Positions 48,934 through 57,675 of a stretch of DNA of 64,000 bases are shown piece by piece. A model generated the notes under the pieces. It searched no databases, was not told where the DNA came from, and saw only the letters and a list, made by a program, of their open reading frames with translations. Within the stretch, counting starts at the first letter, position 1. Each line of letters begins with the position of its first letter. The stretch covers positions 1,117,150 to 1,181,149 of the forward strand of contig MKVX01000018.1 in NCBI GenBank assembly GCA_001899255.1, in the 5' to 3' direction. Source of the stretch: Rhizobiales bacterium 62-47 (lineage in GTDB: Bacteria > Pseudomonadota > Alphaproteobacteria > Rhizobiales > Xanthobacteraceae). A program made the translations under genes and the position numbers.

Positions 48934-50064
48934 ATGGCTGCATCGACCGAGGAACCGCTCCGCATCCTGCATGCCGTCCGTGCGCCGGTCGGCGGCATCA
49001 TCCGCCATATCCTCGATGTCGCCAACGAGCAGGCCGATCGCGGTCATCATGTCGGCATCGTCGCCGACAGCCTGACCGGCGGCGCACGCGCGGACGCGGC
49101 CCTCGCCGAAATCGCCCCCAAGCTCCGCCTCGGCGTGCATCGTCTCCCCGTGCATCGCGAGCCGCATCCCGCCGATGCCGTGTTCTGGTTGCGCTTCAGC
49201 CGACTCGTCAGCCGCCTGAAGCCACGGGTTCTGCACGGCCATGGCGCCAAGGCCGGCGTGTTCGTCCGCCTCTCCAACCGCTCCGACACCATCCGCGTCT
49301 ACACCCCGCACGGCGGCTCCCTGCACTATTCTCCGGATACGCTCGCCGGCGCCTTCTACAGCCGCCTTGAGCGCGCGCTGATGAACCGTACCGACCTGTT
49401 CCTGTTCGAAAGCGCGTTCGCACGCGATACCTTCCAGCGCGTGATCGGCAAGCCATCGGGAATCGTCCGCTGCGTGTTCAACGGCGTGACCGCGAATGAA
49501 TTCGATCCGGTAACTCTGGCGGACGACGCCACCGATATCGTATTCGTCGGAGAATTTCGCCACATCAAGGGCGCCGACTTGCTCATCGAGGCGGTGGCGC
49601 GGCTGCGCGCGAGCGGCAGACCGGTGACGCTGACACTGGCCGGCGATGGCGAAGAGACGGCAACCCTCAAGGCGCTGGTCGAGAACTTGAAGCTCGGAGA
49701 TGCCGCGCGCTTTATCGGCCATGTCAAGGCGCGCTACGGCTTTTCCAAGGGCCGCCTGCTGGTGGTGCCGTCGCGCGGCGATTCCATGCCCTATGTGGTC
49801 ATCGAAGCGGGTGCAGCCGGTATCCCGATGATCGGAGCCAATGTCGGCGGCATCCCGGAGATTTTCGGCGAGTTCACCGACGCCCTGTTTGCGCGCAACG
49901 ATCCCGATGCCATCGCTTCTGCGATAGCCAACGCCATCGATCATCACGACGCAACGCTGGCTCGCGCTCGATCGCTGCGCGAGCGGATCTTCCAGCACTT
50001 CTCACAGAGCAGCATGGTGGATGGCATCCTTGCCGGTTATCGCGACGCGTTTGCCAAGCGTTAA
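48934..50064 (+). CDS. Glycosyltransferase family 4
   Basis: 376 residues. GT-B fold: an N-terminal donor-independent domain with APVGGIIRHILDVANEQADR (about 17-36) and a C-terminal domain with DIVFVGEFRHIKGADLLIEAV (about 203-223), LAGDGEE, and the nucleotide-sugar motif SMPYVVIEAGAAGIPMIGA (about 285-303). It adds a sugar to a lipid-linked intermediate in the cytosol. It starts the plus-strand polysaccharide set with the sugar-phosphate transferase and polymerase. Confidence 0.9.
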   Translation: MAASTEEPLRILHAVRAPVGGIIRHILDVANEQADRGHHVGIVADSLTGGARADAALAEIAPKLRLGVHRLPVHREPHPADAVFWLRFSRLVSRLKPRVLHGHGAKAGVFVRLSNRSDTIRVYTPHGGSLHYSPDTLAGAFYSRLERALMNRTDLFLFESAFARDTFQRVIGKPSGIVRCVFNGVTANEFDPVTLADDATDIVFVGEFRHIKGADLLIEAVARLRASGRPVTLTLAGDGEETATLKALVENLKLGDAARFIGHVKARYGFSKGRLLVVPSRGDSMPYVVIEAGAAGIPMIGANVGGIPEIFGEFTDALFARNDPDAIASAIANAIDHHDATLARARSLRERIFQHFSQSSMVDGILAGYRDAFAKR

Positions 50065-50176
50065 CCCTCCTTAATCGCGATAACCAAATCTTGCAATTTG
50101 TCGCCTAATTCGGGAGTGCGCTCCTTAATCTTCGCGCGCACGTGCTTACGTGTTTGCGCACGAACAGGCATTCAAC

Positions 50177-51709
50177 GTGGAACCCATCAACGCACGCTCC
50201 ATGATCGATGCGGCCACGACCGCGCCCGGCGCACCACGGGTGGAACGGCGGCAGCGCCTGTCTGCTGCCGCACTTGCCGTTGCCAATCAGAAAGTGCGCG
50301 CCGCCTACTCTCCCATCGTGATTGCAGGTGTCGTCCGCATCGTCGACCTTGTGCTGATCGCAACGATCGGCACCGCGCTCTATCTCGCTTATGTCGCACG
50401 GATCGATGGCTTCTCCTGGTCCTATGTCGCAGCGATCCTCGGCATGACCGTCACGACCGTGATGTGCTTCCAGGCCGCCGATATCTACCAGGTGCAAGTG
50501 TTCCGCGGCCAGCTTCGGCAGATGACGCGGATGATCTCGTCCTGGGCGTTCGTGTTCCTGCTGTTCATCGGCGCATCATTCTTCCTCAAGCTCGGCGGTG
50601 AGATTTCCCGCCTGTGGCTGTCGTCCTTTTTCTTCGTCGGACTCGCCGGACTCATCGCGTTTCGGCTGGCGCTGCGGACGCTGGTGCGGCGCTGGGCGCG
50701 CGACGGCCGGCTCGATCGCCGTACCATTATCGTCGGATCGGACGAGAACGGCGAGAAGCTGATCCACTTGCTCAACGCCGAGCCGGATTCGGATCTCGAT
50801 ATTCTCGGCGTGTTCGACGACCGCAACGATTCACGCGCGCTCGACACCTGCGCCGGTCGCCCGAAACTGGGCAAGATCGACGACATCGTCGAATTCGCCC
50901 GTCGCACCCGCATCGATCTGGTGCTGTTCGCCATGCCGATCTCGGCGGAGATGCGCATTCTCGAAATGCTGAAGAAGTTGTGGGTGCTGCCGGTCGATAT
51001 CCGGTTGTCGGCCCACACCAACAAGCTGCGCTTCCGCCCGCGCTCCTATTCCTATGTCGGCAAGGTGCCGACGCTCGACGTGTTCGAAGCGCCGATCACC
51101 GACTGGGATCAGGTGATGAAATCGCTATTCGATCACGTCGCCGGCGCGATCATCCTGTTGCTGCTGTCGCCGGTGATGGCTTTGGTCGCGCTGGCGATCA
51201 AACTCGACAGCCCCGGCCCTGTGCTGTTCCGGCAGAAGCGTTTCGGCTTCAACAACGAGCGGATCGATGTCTTCAAATTCCGCTCGCTGTATCATCATCA
51301 GGCCGATCCGACCGCCGCCAAGGTCGTCACCAAGAACGATCCGCGCGTCACCCGCGTCGGAAAATTCATCCGCAAGACTAGCCTCGACGAGTTGCCTCAA
51401 CTTTTCAACGTCGTGTTCAAGAGCAACCTGTCGCTGGTCGGCCCGCGCCCACACGCGGTTCAGGGCAAGCTCAATGCGCGGTTGTTCGACGAAGCGGTCG
51501 ACGGCTATTTCGCTCGCCATCGTGTCAAGCCCGGCATCACCGGCTGGGCGCAGATCAATGGCTGGCGCGGTGAAATCGACAACGAGGAAAAAATCCAGAA
51601 GCGCGTCGAGTTCGATCTTTATTACATCGAGAACTGGTCGGTGCTGTTCGATCTCTACATTCTGTTCAAGACGCCGCTGGCGCTGTTGAAAACGGACAAT
51701 GCGTACTGA
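50177..51709 (+). CDS. Undecaprenyl-phosphate glucose/galactose phosphotransferase (WcaJ-like)
   Basis: 510 residues. Polyprenyl-phosphate hexose-1-phosphate transferase that starts repeat-unit synthesis. Four or five N-terminal membrane helices and a Rossmann-like linker (TIIVGSDENGEKLIHLL, about 185-200) precede the catalytic domain with KSLFDHVAGAIILLLLSPVM, GPVLFRQKRFGFN, the acidic DPRVTRVGKFIRKTSLDELP and SLVGPRPHA, then KPGITGWAQINGWRG. The start chosen is the GTG at 50177; a GTG at 50150 would add nine residues. Sits between the glycosyltransferase and polymerase genes, so it is likely the initiating enzyme of this cluster. Confidence 0.92.
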   Translation: MEPINARSMIDAATTAPGAPRVERRQRLSAAALAVANQKVRAAYSPIVIAGVVRIVDLVLIATIGTALYLAYVARIDGFSWSYVAAILGMTVTTVMCFQAADIYQVQVFRGQLRQMTRMISSWAFVFLLFIGASFFLKLGGEISRLWLSSFFFVGLAGLIAFRLALRTLVRRWARDGRLDRRTIIVGSDENGEKLIHLLNAEPDSDLDILGVFDDRNDSRALDTCAGRPKLGKIDDIVEFARRTRIDLVLFAMPISAEMRILEMLKKLWVLPVDIRLSAHTNKLRFRPRSYSYVGKVPTLDVFEAPITDWDQVMKSLFDHVAGAIILLLLSPVMALVALAIKLDSPGPVLFRQKRFGFNNERIDVFKFRSLYHHQADPTAAKVVTKNDPRVTRVGKFIRKTSLDELPQLFNVVFKSNLSLVGPRPHAVQGKLNARLFDEAVDGYFARHRVKPGITGWAQINGWRGEIDNEEKIQKRVEFDLYYIENWSVLFDLYILFKTPLALLKTDNAY

Positions 51710-51790
51710 AACGGAGATCGGCCTCCCTCCGCTGAATATGAACAGATCAGAATCGATTGCAGTTTGCGTGCGTAGAGTTGCGGGAGTGTA

Positions 51791-53050
51791 ATGGCGTATA
51801 TCGCGACCAGCGACTATTCCCCGGCTCCGGCGTTGGTCGCGCCGCGCGTGGCCGCTTTGCAACGGCTGCTGATGTGGCTGGTGGGATTTTCCGGCGCCAT
51901 CGTTTTCATCGAGCCGAGCCCCTACGAGATCGCAACGCTGCTGGCCATCGTCGTGATGGTGTCGACCGGCCTGCGTCTGCGGCTCGCCTTGCTGCCGCTG
52001 CTGATCCTCCTGTTCGTCATCAACATCGGCTACACCATTTGCGCCGCGCACCTGATGGACCAGACCAAGATCGTCAACTGGATTCTAACGTCATGGTACA
52101 TGGCGATCACCGTGATTTTCTTTGCCATGGTCGTCGCGGATGACACCGGCGCACGGCTCGATTTCCTGCGGCGGGGGCTGATCGCCGGCGCTGTTCTGGC
52201 CTCGGCCGCGGGCGTCATCGGCTACTTCAACCTGCTGCCGGGCAGCCATAACCTGTTCACGCTCTACAATCGCGCCAGCGGACCGTTCAAGGATCCCAAC
52301 GTGTTCGCTGCCTTCCTGATCCTGCCGGCGCTGTTCGTTTTGCAAAGCGTCGTCACCGACCGCTTCGGCAAGGCGCTGCGTAGCACCCTGATCCTCGGCC
52401 TGATCGCACTGGCGCTGCTGCTGGCCTTTTCGCGCGCCGCCTGGGGCCAGCTCGTTTTGACCTCGGCGTTCATGCTGGTGCTGATGTTCATCACCAGCCG
52501 CTCCAACACCCAACGCTCGCGCATCGTCCTCATCACGGTGGCCGCGGTCGTCATCGGCGCGCTGCTGCTGACGGCGCTGCTATCGTTCAGTTCGGTCGGA
52601 TCGCTGTTCAAGGAACGCGCCAGTTTCGACCAAAGCTATGACGAAGGCCGCTTCGGCCGCTTCGGGCGTTACGTGCTGGGTTCGCAGATGGCGCTCGAAC
52701 TGCCGCTCGGCATCGGCCCGCTGCAATTCACCAAATTCTTCCCCGAGGACACGCACAATTCCTATCTGAACGCATTCATGTCCGGTGGCTGGATCAGCGG
52801 CGTGTTCTATCCGGCGCTGATCTTCACCACCGTCTGCCTCGGCTTCCGCTACGTCTTCGTGCGCGTGCCGTGGCAGCGCGCCTATCTGGCGATTTTCGCG
52901 GCGTTTCTCGGGACCGTCGGCGAAAGCTTCATCATCGATACCGACCACTGGCGGCACTTCTGGCTGATGATGGGCCTGATGTGGGGCATGTTCATTGCCG
53001 CGCAGCGCCACTTGGCCACTGCGAGACCCGAGACCGCATCGTCATTATGA
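51791..53050 (+). CDS. O-antigen ligase/Wzy-type polymerase
   Basis: 419 residues, 10-12 membrane helices. The large periplasmic loop has RASFDQSYDEGRFGRFGRYV, GIGPLQFTKFFPEDTHNSYL (about 308-328), where the His in the HNSYL motif and the upstream arginines are typical of the Wzy_C/WaaL family. It probably polymerises the repeat units built by the upstream genes. The start at 51791 follows an AGTTGCGGGAG sequence (GGGAG near 51780). Confidence 0.87.
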   Translation: MAYIATSDYSPAPALVAPRVAALQRLLMWLVGFSGAIVFIEPSPYEIATLLAIVVMVSTGLRLRLALLPLLILLFVINIGYTICAAHLMDQTKIVNWILTSWYMAITVIFFAMVVADDTGARLDFLRRGLIAGAVLASAAGVIGYFNLLPGSHNLFTLYNRASGPFKDPNVFAAFLILPALFVLQSVVTDRFGKALRSTLILGLIALALLLAFSRAAWGQLVLTSAFMLVLMFITSRSNTQRSRIVLITVAAVVIGALLLTALLSFSSVGSLFKERASFDQSYDEGRFGRFGRYVLGSQMALELPLGIGPLQFTKFFPEDTHNSYLNAFMSGGWISGVFYPALIFTTVCLGFRYVFVRVPWQRAYLAIFAAFLGTVGESFIIDTDHWRHFWLMMGLMWGMFIAAQRHLATARPETASSL

Positions 53051-53058
53051 GCTGCCGG

Positions 53059-53116
53059 GAAGCAATCCAGACATCTCACTAACTGGATTGCTTCGTCGCT
53101 GATGCTTCCATCGCAA
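53059..53116. repeat. Second copy of the palindromic dispersed repeat, partly decayed
   Basis: Inner arms GAAGCAATCCAG and CTGGATTGCTTC are perfect (53059-53070 and 53083-53094) and the following TTCGTCGCTG matches the copy at 41224-41306; the outer arm (TCGCAATGAGG) has decayed and the left outer arm is missing. Lies directly after the polymerase gene, and may serve as a terminator-like structure. Confidence 0.75.
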
Positions 53117-53141
53117 TGAGGAGTGCAGGAGGACGTCTGGT

Positions 53142-54326
53142 TCAAGCTGTCTCGACGTCGAAGCTCATTCCGGCATTGTCCGCCAGACGCTTGATCAAGC
53201 GATGCCCGAACGCCGCACCCGGCGTCCAGATGCCACCGGCGACATCGGTCGCATCGCGGACCAGACAGATGGCGCTTTCCGCAATCATCTTCGCGGTGCA
53301 GCCATAGCCCGGATCCCGATCGCCCTTCACCGCGACGCGGACTTGCCGGCCATCCGGCGCGATGCCGAGGAAGAGAAGATCGAAGTATCCAGCCTCGCGT
53401 TCTTCCTTCGATGGGCCCTCGCCCGGCTTCGGCCCGCCCTGCGCGCCCATCTTGTTGTTCGCCGCGACAATTGCCTTTGCTGTCGCCTCGCCGGTGTCCT
53501 TCGGACCCGCGACCACCATTTCGTCGTAGACGAAGTCACGACCGTACGGGAAGCCCAGCAGGAAATTCGAGCGATGAACATTGCGCGTGTTGATGTTCGC
53601 CATCACGAACGGCGCAACCCACATATTGAGATCGTCGTCGAATAGCGACTTGTTGCCCGGCGGCTGCTTCGGTCCTTCAAATCCCGGCGTCAGCACAAAC
53701 GGATCGCGGAGCATCGGGAGCAAACTCGGATCGTTGGCGGCGGCGGCGAAGATCGCCTTCATGCTGGCTGCCGTGCCGCCGGAGAACGTGCCTTTCATCT
53801 TGCGCACGCGACCCTTGACGCGCGCAACCGGCGCACCCAGCGTCTTGCGTGCGTGATCCTGCAGGAAGAACACACCGAGTTCGAACGGAATTGAATCGTA
53901 GCCGCATGAAAACACGATGCGCGCCCCCGATGCCTGCGCCGCCGCGTGATGCGCGTCGATCATCTGCCGCATCCACACCGGCTCGCCGCAGAGATCGAGA
54001 TAATCGGTGCCGCTCTTGGCGCAGGCCGCCACCAGATCGGAGCCGTAAAGCTGATACGGACCCACCGTGGTCAGCACGGCCTTGGTCCTCTGCAACATCG
54101 CATTGAGCGATGCCGGGTCGGCGGCATCCGCGGTGATCAATGGCGTGTCCTTCGGCGCGCCGATCTCGTCGCGCACCGCCGCCAGCTTGTCGAGGTTGCG
54201 CCCGGCCATGGCCCATTTGACGTCATGCGGCGCGCCGGTCCGCGAGGCGAGATATTCCGCCACCAACCGGCCCGTGAAGCCGCTGGCGCCGTACACCACG
54301 ATATCGAATTCCGCCGAGGACTTCAT
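53142..54326 (-). CDS. Saccharopine-dehydrogenase-like NAD(P) oxidoreductase
   Basis: 394 residues. N-terminal Rossmann domain DIVVYGASGFTGRLVAEYLA (about 8-27) and VGPYQLYGSDLVAACAKSGTDYLDL (about 90-114) are characteristic of saccharopine-dehydrogenase-like proteins; the closest named group is the trans-acting enoyl reductases of mycobacteria, but substrate is unknown. FSCGYDSIPFELGVFFLQD is another family marker. ATG at 54326 with GGAG five bases upstream; a GTG two codons earlier is the only rival. Confidence 0.88.
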   Translation of the reverse strand: MKSSAEFDIVVYGASGFTGRLVAEYLASRTGAPHDVKWAMAGRNLDKLAAVRDEIGAPKDTPLITADAADPASLNAMLQRTKAVLTTVGPYQLYGSDLVAACAKSGTDYLDLCGEPVWMRQMIDAHHAAAQASGARIVFSCGYDSIPFELGVFFLQDHARKTLGAPVARVKGRVRKMKGTFSGGTAASMKAIFAAAANDPSLLPMLRDPFVLTPGFEGPKQPPGNKSLFDDDLNMWVAPFVMANINTRNVHRSNFLLGFPYGRDFVYDEMVVAGPKDTGEATAKAIVAANNKMGAQGGPKPGEGPSKEEREAGYFDLLFLGIAPDGRQVRVAVKGDRDPGYGCTAKMIAESAICLVRDATDVAGGIWTPGAAFGHRLIKRLADNAGMSFDVETA

Positions 54327-54449
54327 GCTCACTCCAGAAAGCGCGATTCAAACCTCTGCCGTTCTGTCACTACATGCGCGCGGAGGCAATGCAGAAAGCG
54401 CCAAGCCATGGCAACGGGAGGCTGCCATGGCTACCGGTTTTAGCGAAGA

Positions 54450-55253
54450 TTATGTCTTGGCGTAGGACACGCCCATGCCGGCGCGGACATCGCTCTGGAT
54501 GCCGTAAGGCGCGATCGGATAGCGCAGGCCGTTCTTGGCCAACGCCTTCATGCCGACGATGGCTTTGGCAAGATGCGCCGGCGACAGCGCCATCAGCATC
54601 TCCTCGTCCGGCACGCCGCCGTAACGCCGCTCGGCGAAACACGGCAGCGACAGGCTCGGCTCGCCGGTCGCCAGCGCCCTGCCCCACGAGTCCGCGCAGG
54701 CGGTTTCGCCGACGACGCCCCATTCGAATTTCTTGTAGCCGGTATATTGCAGGCCGTTGATGAGGATAATCATCTGGCCGGGCGTCGCGTAGACCAGACA
54801 GATATCCGGTGGATTGAGCCGCCCGCTCACCAGCGGACTCACCGCCATCGCCTCATAGCGGCCATAGGGCACCACGCACAGCGCCTCCTGTCGCGCCCGC
54901 GCATCTTCCGCGGTGCCGTGCCACACGCCGACATAGGCTTCACCAGCAAGCCATTTCTCATCTTGCGGCGTCAACCCGATCACAGCACGACACTGCGCAC
55001 CCACCAAGTCGGCTGAGGTGATGCCGACGGTCCAGCCCAGCCGCGAGGCCATGCTGACGATCTGATCGGTGGTGTGAATGGCGGTGGGGCGGCGGATTTT
55101 CGGAATCGCCTGCATCTCGGCAACGGTGGCAAACATTTTCATGCCGATCACCGTCGTCTTCAGCCGCAGCAGGCTGTTAAGATCGGCGACCATGCCCGGT
55201 AGATCAAACGACTCCTGCGCCGCCGGATCGCGTTGTTTGACATCCTGCTGCAT
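54450..55253 (-). CDS. DUF169 family protein
   Basis: 267 residues. Conserved blocks TVIGMKMFATVAEMQAIPKI near residue 38, GITSADLVGAQCRAVIGLTP (about 78-97), VVPYGRYEAMAVSPLVSGRL (about 125-145) and the C-terminal CFAERRYGGVPDEEMLMALS match DUF169, a family sometimes near selenium/DMSO or redox enzymes, function unknown. Contains 3-4 cysteines. GGGAG lies eight bases before the ATG at 55253; the frame is open 25 codons further. Divergent from the acetamidase/formamidase gene. Confidence 0.88.
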   Translation of the reverse strand: MQQDVKQRDPAAQESFDLPGMVADLNSLLRLKTTVIGMKMFATVAEMQAIPKIRRPTAIHTTDQIVSMASRLGWTVGITSADLVGAQCRAVIGLTPQDEKWLAGEAYVGVWHGTAEDARARQEALCVVPYGRYEAMAVSPLVSGRLNPPDICLVYATPGQMIILINGLQYTGYKKFEWGVVGETACADSWGRALATGEPSLSLPCFAERRYGGVPDEEMLMALSPAHLAKAIVGMKALAKNGLRYPIAPYGIQSDVRAGMGVSYAKT

Positions 55254-55433
55254 GACTGGACTCCCTGGCTGCCGGCGCTTGCAAACTATCCCGGCTTTCC
55301 CTGCCATCCTAGAAGAAGAATGCGCCAAGGGAACATCTCATTCGCGCGACGCCGGATGCCGCTGCGGGAATATTCGACATCGCCACCTCGTCAGGGCACA
55401 GTCGGCAATCCGTCCGCATCCGCGAGTTCATTC

Positions 55434-56375
55434 ATGACGCACCACCATTTGCATGCCAGCCCCGCAACCTGCCACTGGGGCTTTTTCGAAGCCAAACTGA
55501 AACCGGTGCTCGCCATCGATAGCGGCGACGAAGTCACCATCGATACCATCACCGGTGGGCCCGACGTGCTGCCGGATCGCAGCCGTTTCCACATTCCGCC
55601 CGAACTCGACGCCGTCCACGCCAACAACGAGCGCATGGTGCCCGGCCACATCCTCACCGGGCCGATTGCGATCGCCGGCGCCGAGCCCGGCGATGTGCTC
55701 GAGGTCGACATCCTCGACATCAAGCTGCGGCAGGACTGGGGTTTCAATCTGTTCCGGCCGTTGATGGGAACGCTCCCTGACGATTTTCCGGAGTATCGCC
55801 AGATCAATATTCCGCTCGACGCAAAACGCATGGTCGGCCACATGCCTTGGGGACTCGAGCTACCGTTAAAGCCGTTCTTCGGCGTTATGGGCGTGGCGCC
55901 GCCGCCGTCATGGGGCCGCATCACCTCGCTGGTCCCGCGCGCCATGGGCGGCAACATTGACAACAAGGAGCTGACGCCCGGCGCGAAACTTTATCTGCCG
56001 GTGTTCGTGCCGGGCGCACTGTTTTCCTGCGGCGACGGTCACGGCGCGCAGGGCGACGGCGAAGTCTGCGTCACCGCCATCGAAACCGCGCTGCAGGGCC
56101 GGTTCCGGTTTACGCTGCGCAAGGATCTGCGCTTCACCTATCCGCGCGCGGAAACGCCGACGCATTACATCACCATGGCGATGGACCCCGATCTCGACCA
56201 ATGCGTGGTGCGCGCGCTGCGCGATATGATCGTGCTGCTCGGCGAAAAGCGCGGCCTGTCGCGCGAGGATGCTTACACGCTGTGCAGCCTCGCTGCCGAC
56301 CTGCGCGTGACGCAGACGGTCAACGGCTCCAAGGGTATCCATTGCATGATCGAGAAGGCGATCGCGCATGGGTGA
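55434..56375 (+). CDS. Acetamidase/formamidase family protein
   Basis: 313 residues. Amide hydrolase of the FmdA/AmdA family that releases ammonia from formamide, acetamide or related small amides. Signature parts: HHLHASPATCHWGFFEAKLKP at the N-terminus, MVPGHILTGPIAIAGAEPGD (about 68-87), FFGVMGVAP, and PVFVPGALFSCGDGHGAQGD (about 195-215) with the metal-binding histidine. The start at 55434 gives the family N-terminus. The ribosome-binding site is weak; an upstream frame overlapping the DUF169 leader is not coding. Confidence 0.9.
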   Translation: MTHHHLHASPATCHWGFFEAKLKPVLAIDSGDEVTIDTITGGPDVLPDRSRFHIPPELDAVHANNERMVPGHILTGPIAIAGAEPGDVLEVDILDIKLRQDWGFNLFRPLMGTLPDDFPEYRQINIPLDAKRMVGHMPWGLELPLKPFFGVMGVAPPPSWGRITSLVPRAMGGNIDNKELTPGAKLYLPVFVPGALFSCGDGHGAQGDGEVCVTAIETALQGRFRFTLRKDLRFTYPRAETPTHYITMAMDPDLDQCVVRALRDMIVLLGEKRGLSREDAYTLCSLAADLRVTQTVNGSKGIHCMIEKAIAHG

Positions 56376-56416
56376 AACTGAGCGCGGCTAAACGAATTCA
56401 GATTGAGCCTAATGCC

Positions 56417-56507
56417 GTCATACTGAGGTGATCGTGCCCTCGCACGACCCTCGAAGGGCGACGGCCGCCATCCTTCGAGGCCCGCTTCGCGCACGCCTCA
56501 GGATGAC
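56417..56507. repeat. 91-bp palindromic dispersed repeat, different family
   Basis: Inner arms CCTCGAAGG/CCTTCGAGG (9 bp, perfect; 56449-56457 and 56472-56480) and outer arms GTCATACTGAGG/CCTCAGGATGAC (one mismatch). Lies between the convergent acetamidase/formamidase and SDR genes. The sequence differs from the repeat at 41224 but has the same nested-palindrome design. Confidence 0.8.
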
Positions 56508-56532
56508 GTCGTCGCGTAAATCCAATGACGTT

Positions 56533-57501
56533 CTACCCCAGCTTCCAGCCGGCTTCGATGGCGAAGCGCGTATGGAATTCCGGCTCATAAGCCTGCTCCG
56601 GTGCACCGCGGACCCACTCGTCAAGAAGGTGCGCGTCGTGCCCCACCAGAATGCGCCACCGCTCGGCCTTGACCCCGTCGAGGATCACCTTGGCCGCCGC
56701 CGCCGCGGTCATCGGCGCTTCCTCGAGGAATGTGCGCGCCCGTTCGGCCGCGATCTTCTGAATGTCATCATCGGAAATCTGCGAGACATCGACGCCGCTC
56801 GCAATCAGCCGCATCCGCGCCTGCTCGATCTCAATCGGATCCAGCGTCTCACGCTCCGAATTGTTCTGCACCTTGCGTGAATTGGACACGATCGAGGTGC
56901 CGATATGTCCGGGCATCACCACCGAACATTTGATATGCGGCGCGTTAAGCCGCAAATCGGTTATCAGCGCTTCGGTGAAGCCCTTCACGGCAAACTTGGC
57001 GGCGCTGTAAGCGGTATGCGACGTGGTGGGACCGAGCGAAGCCCAGAAACCATTAACGCTGCTGGTGTTGACGATGTGGGCTTCGCTGGCCTTTTGCAAC
57101 ATCGGCAGAAAGGTGCGTGTGCCGAGATAAACGCCACCCCAACAGATGTTGAACGTCCGTTCCCACTGCGCGCGCGTATTGGTGAACAGGCTACCGCCAC
57201 CACCGATACCGGCATTGTTGAACAGCAGGTGGATCAGATCCGTGTGCTGCTGGGCCGCGACCTCATCGCGAAATCGCAGTATCTGCTCTTCGTCGGACAC
57301 ATCGGCGAGATGCGTCGTGACGCGCAATCCTTGCGGCAGACGCGCGGCCTCGCACAGCCGCTTGGTTTCAGCCATGTTGGCTGCGGAGATGTCGCACATC
57401 GCGACATTGCAACCCTCGGCGACCAATTGGCGAGCCAATTCGCGGCCCATGCCGGTGCCACCTCCGGTGATCACCGCAATCTTTCCAGCAAAATCTTTCA
57501 T
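56533..57501 (-). CDS. Short-chain dehydrogenase/reductase
   Basis: 322 residues. Classical SDR: cofactor loop TGGGTGMGRELA (about 12-23), DVSDEEQ, NNAG (about 95-98), and the catalytic Ser/Tyr/Lys in NTSSVNGFWASLGPTTSHTAYSAAK. A C-terminal tail beyond the usual 250 residues ends in a region with SQISDDDIQKIAAERARTFL. The substrate cannot be named; the absence of an arginine after the cofactor glycine motif leaves NAD/NADP preference open. The ATG at 57501 is used. Confidence 0.9.
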   Translation of the reverse strand: MKDFAGKIAVITGGGTGMGRELARQLVAEGCNVAMCDISAANMAETKRLCEAARLPQGLRVTTHLADVSDEEQILRFRDEVAAQQHTDLIHLLFNNAGIGGGGSLFTNTRAQWERTFNICWGGVYLGTRTFLPMLQKASEAHIVNTSSVNGFWASLGPTTSHTAYSAAKFAVKGFTEALITDLRLNAPHIKCSVVMPGHIGTSIVSNSRKVQNNSERETLDPIEIEQARMRLIASGVDVSQISDDDIQKIAAERARTFLEEAPMTAAAAAKVILDGVKAERWRILVGHDAHLLDEWVRGAPEQAYEPEFHTRFAIEAGWKLG

Positions 57502-57675
57502 GAAGCCGCACCGCTTTCCGGATCGAACCGCGTGAGGTGAAAGATGGTCGGCACGGCAAGACGCCCGCCGCCCGGTGCCATTTGGTAGCCTTCGACCTCA
57601 CCCGCCGTCAACAGGTCACTACGACCCGTTTCACGTCCCGACTGTAAAAGGAGGATGACGACGCACGCCCGCGCT

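Noticed and set aside
50150-50176. GTG at 50150 as start of the sugar-phosphate transferase
   Set aside because: It adds nine residues without a clear ribosome-binding site; the GTG at 50177 gives an N-terminus more like those remembered from relatives. Both remain possible.
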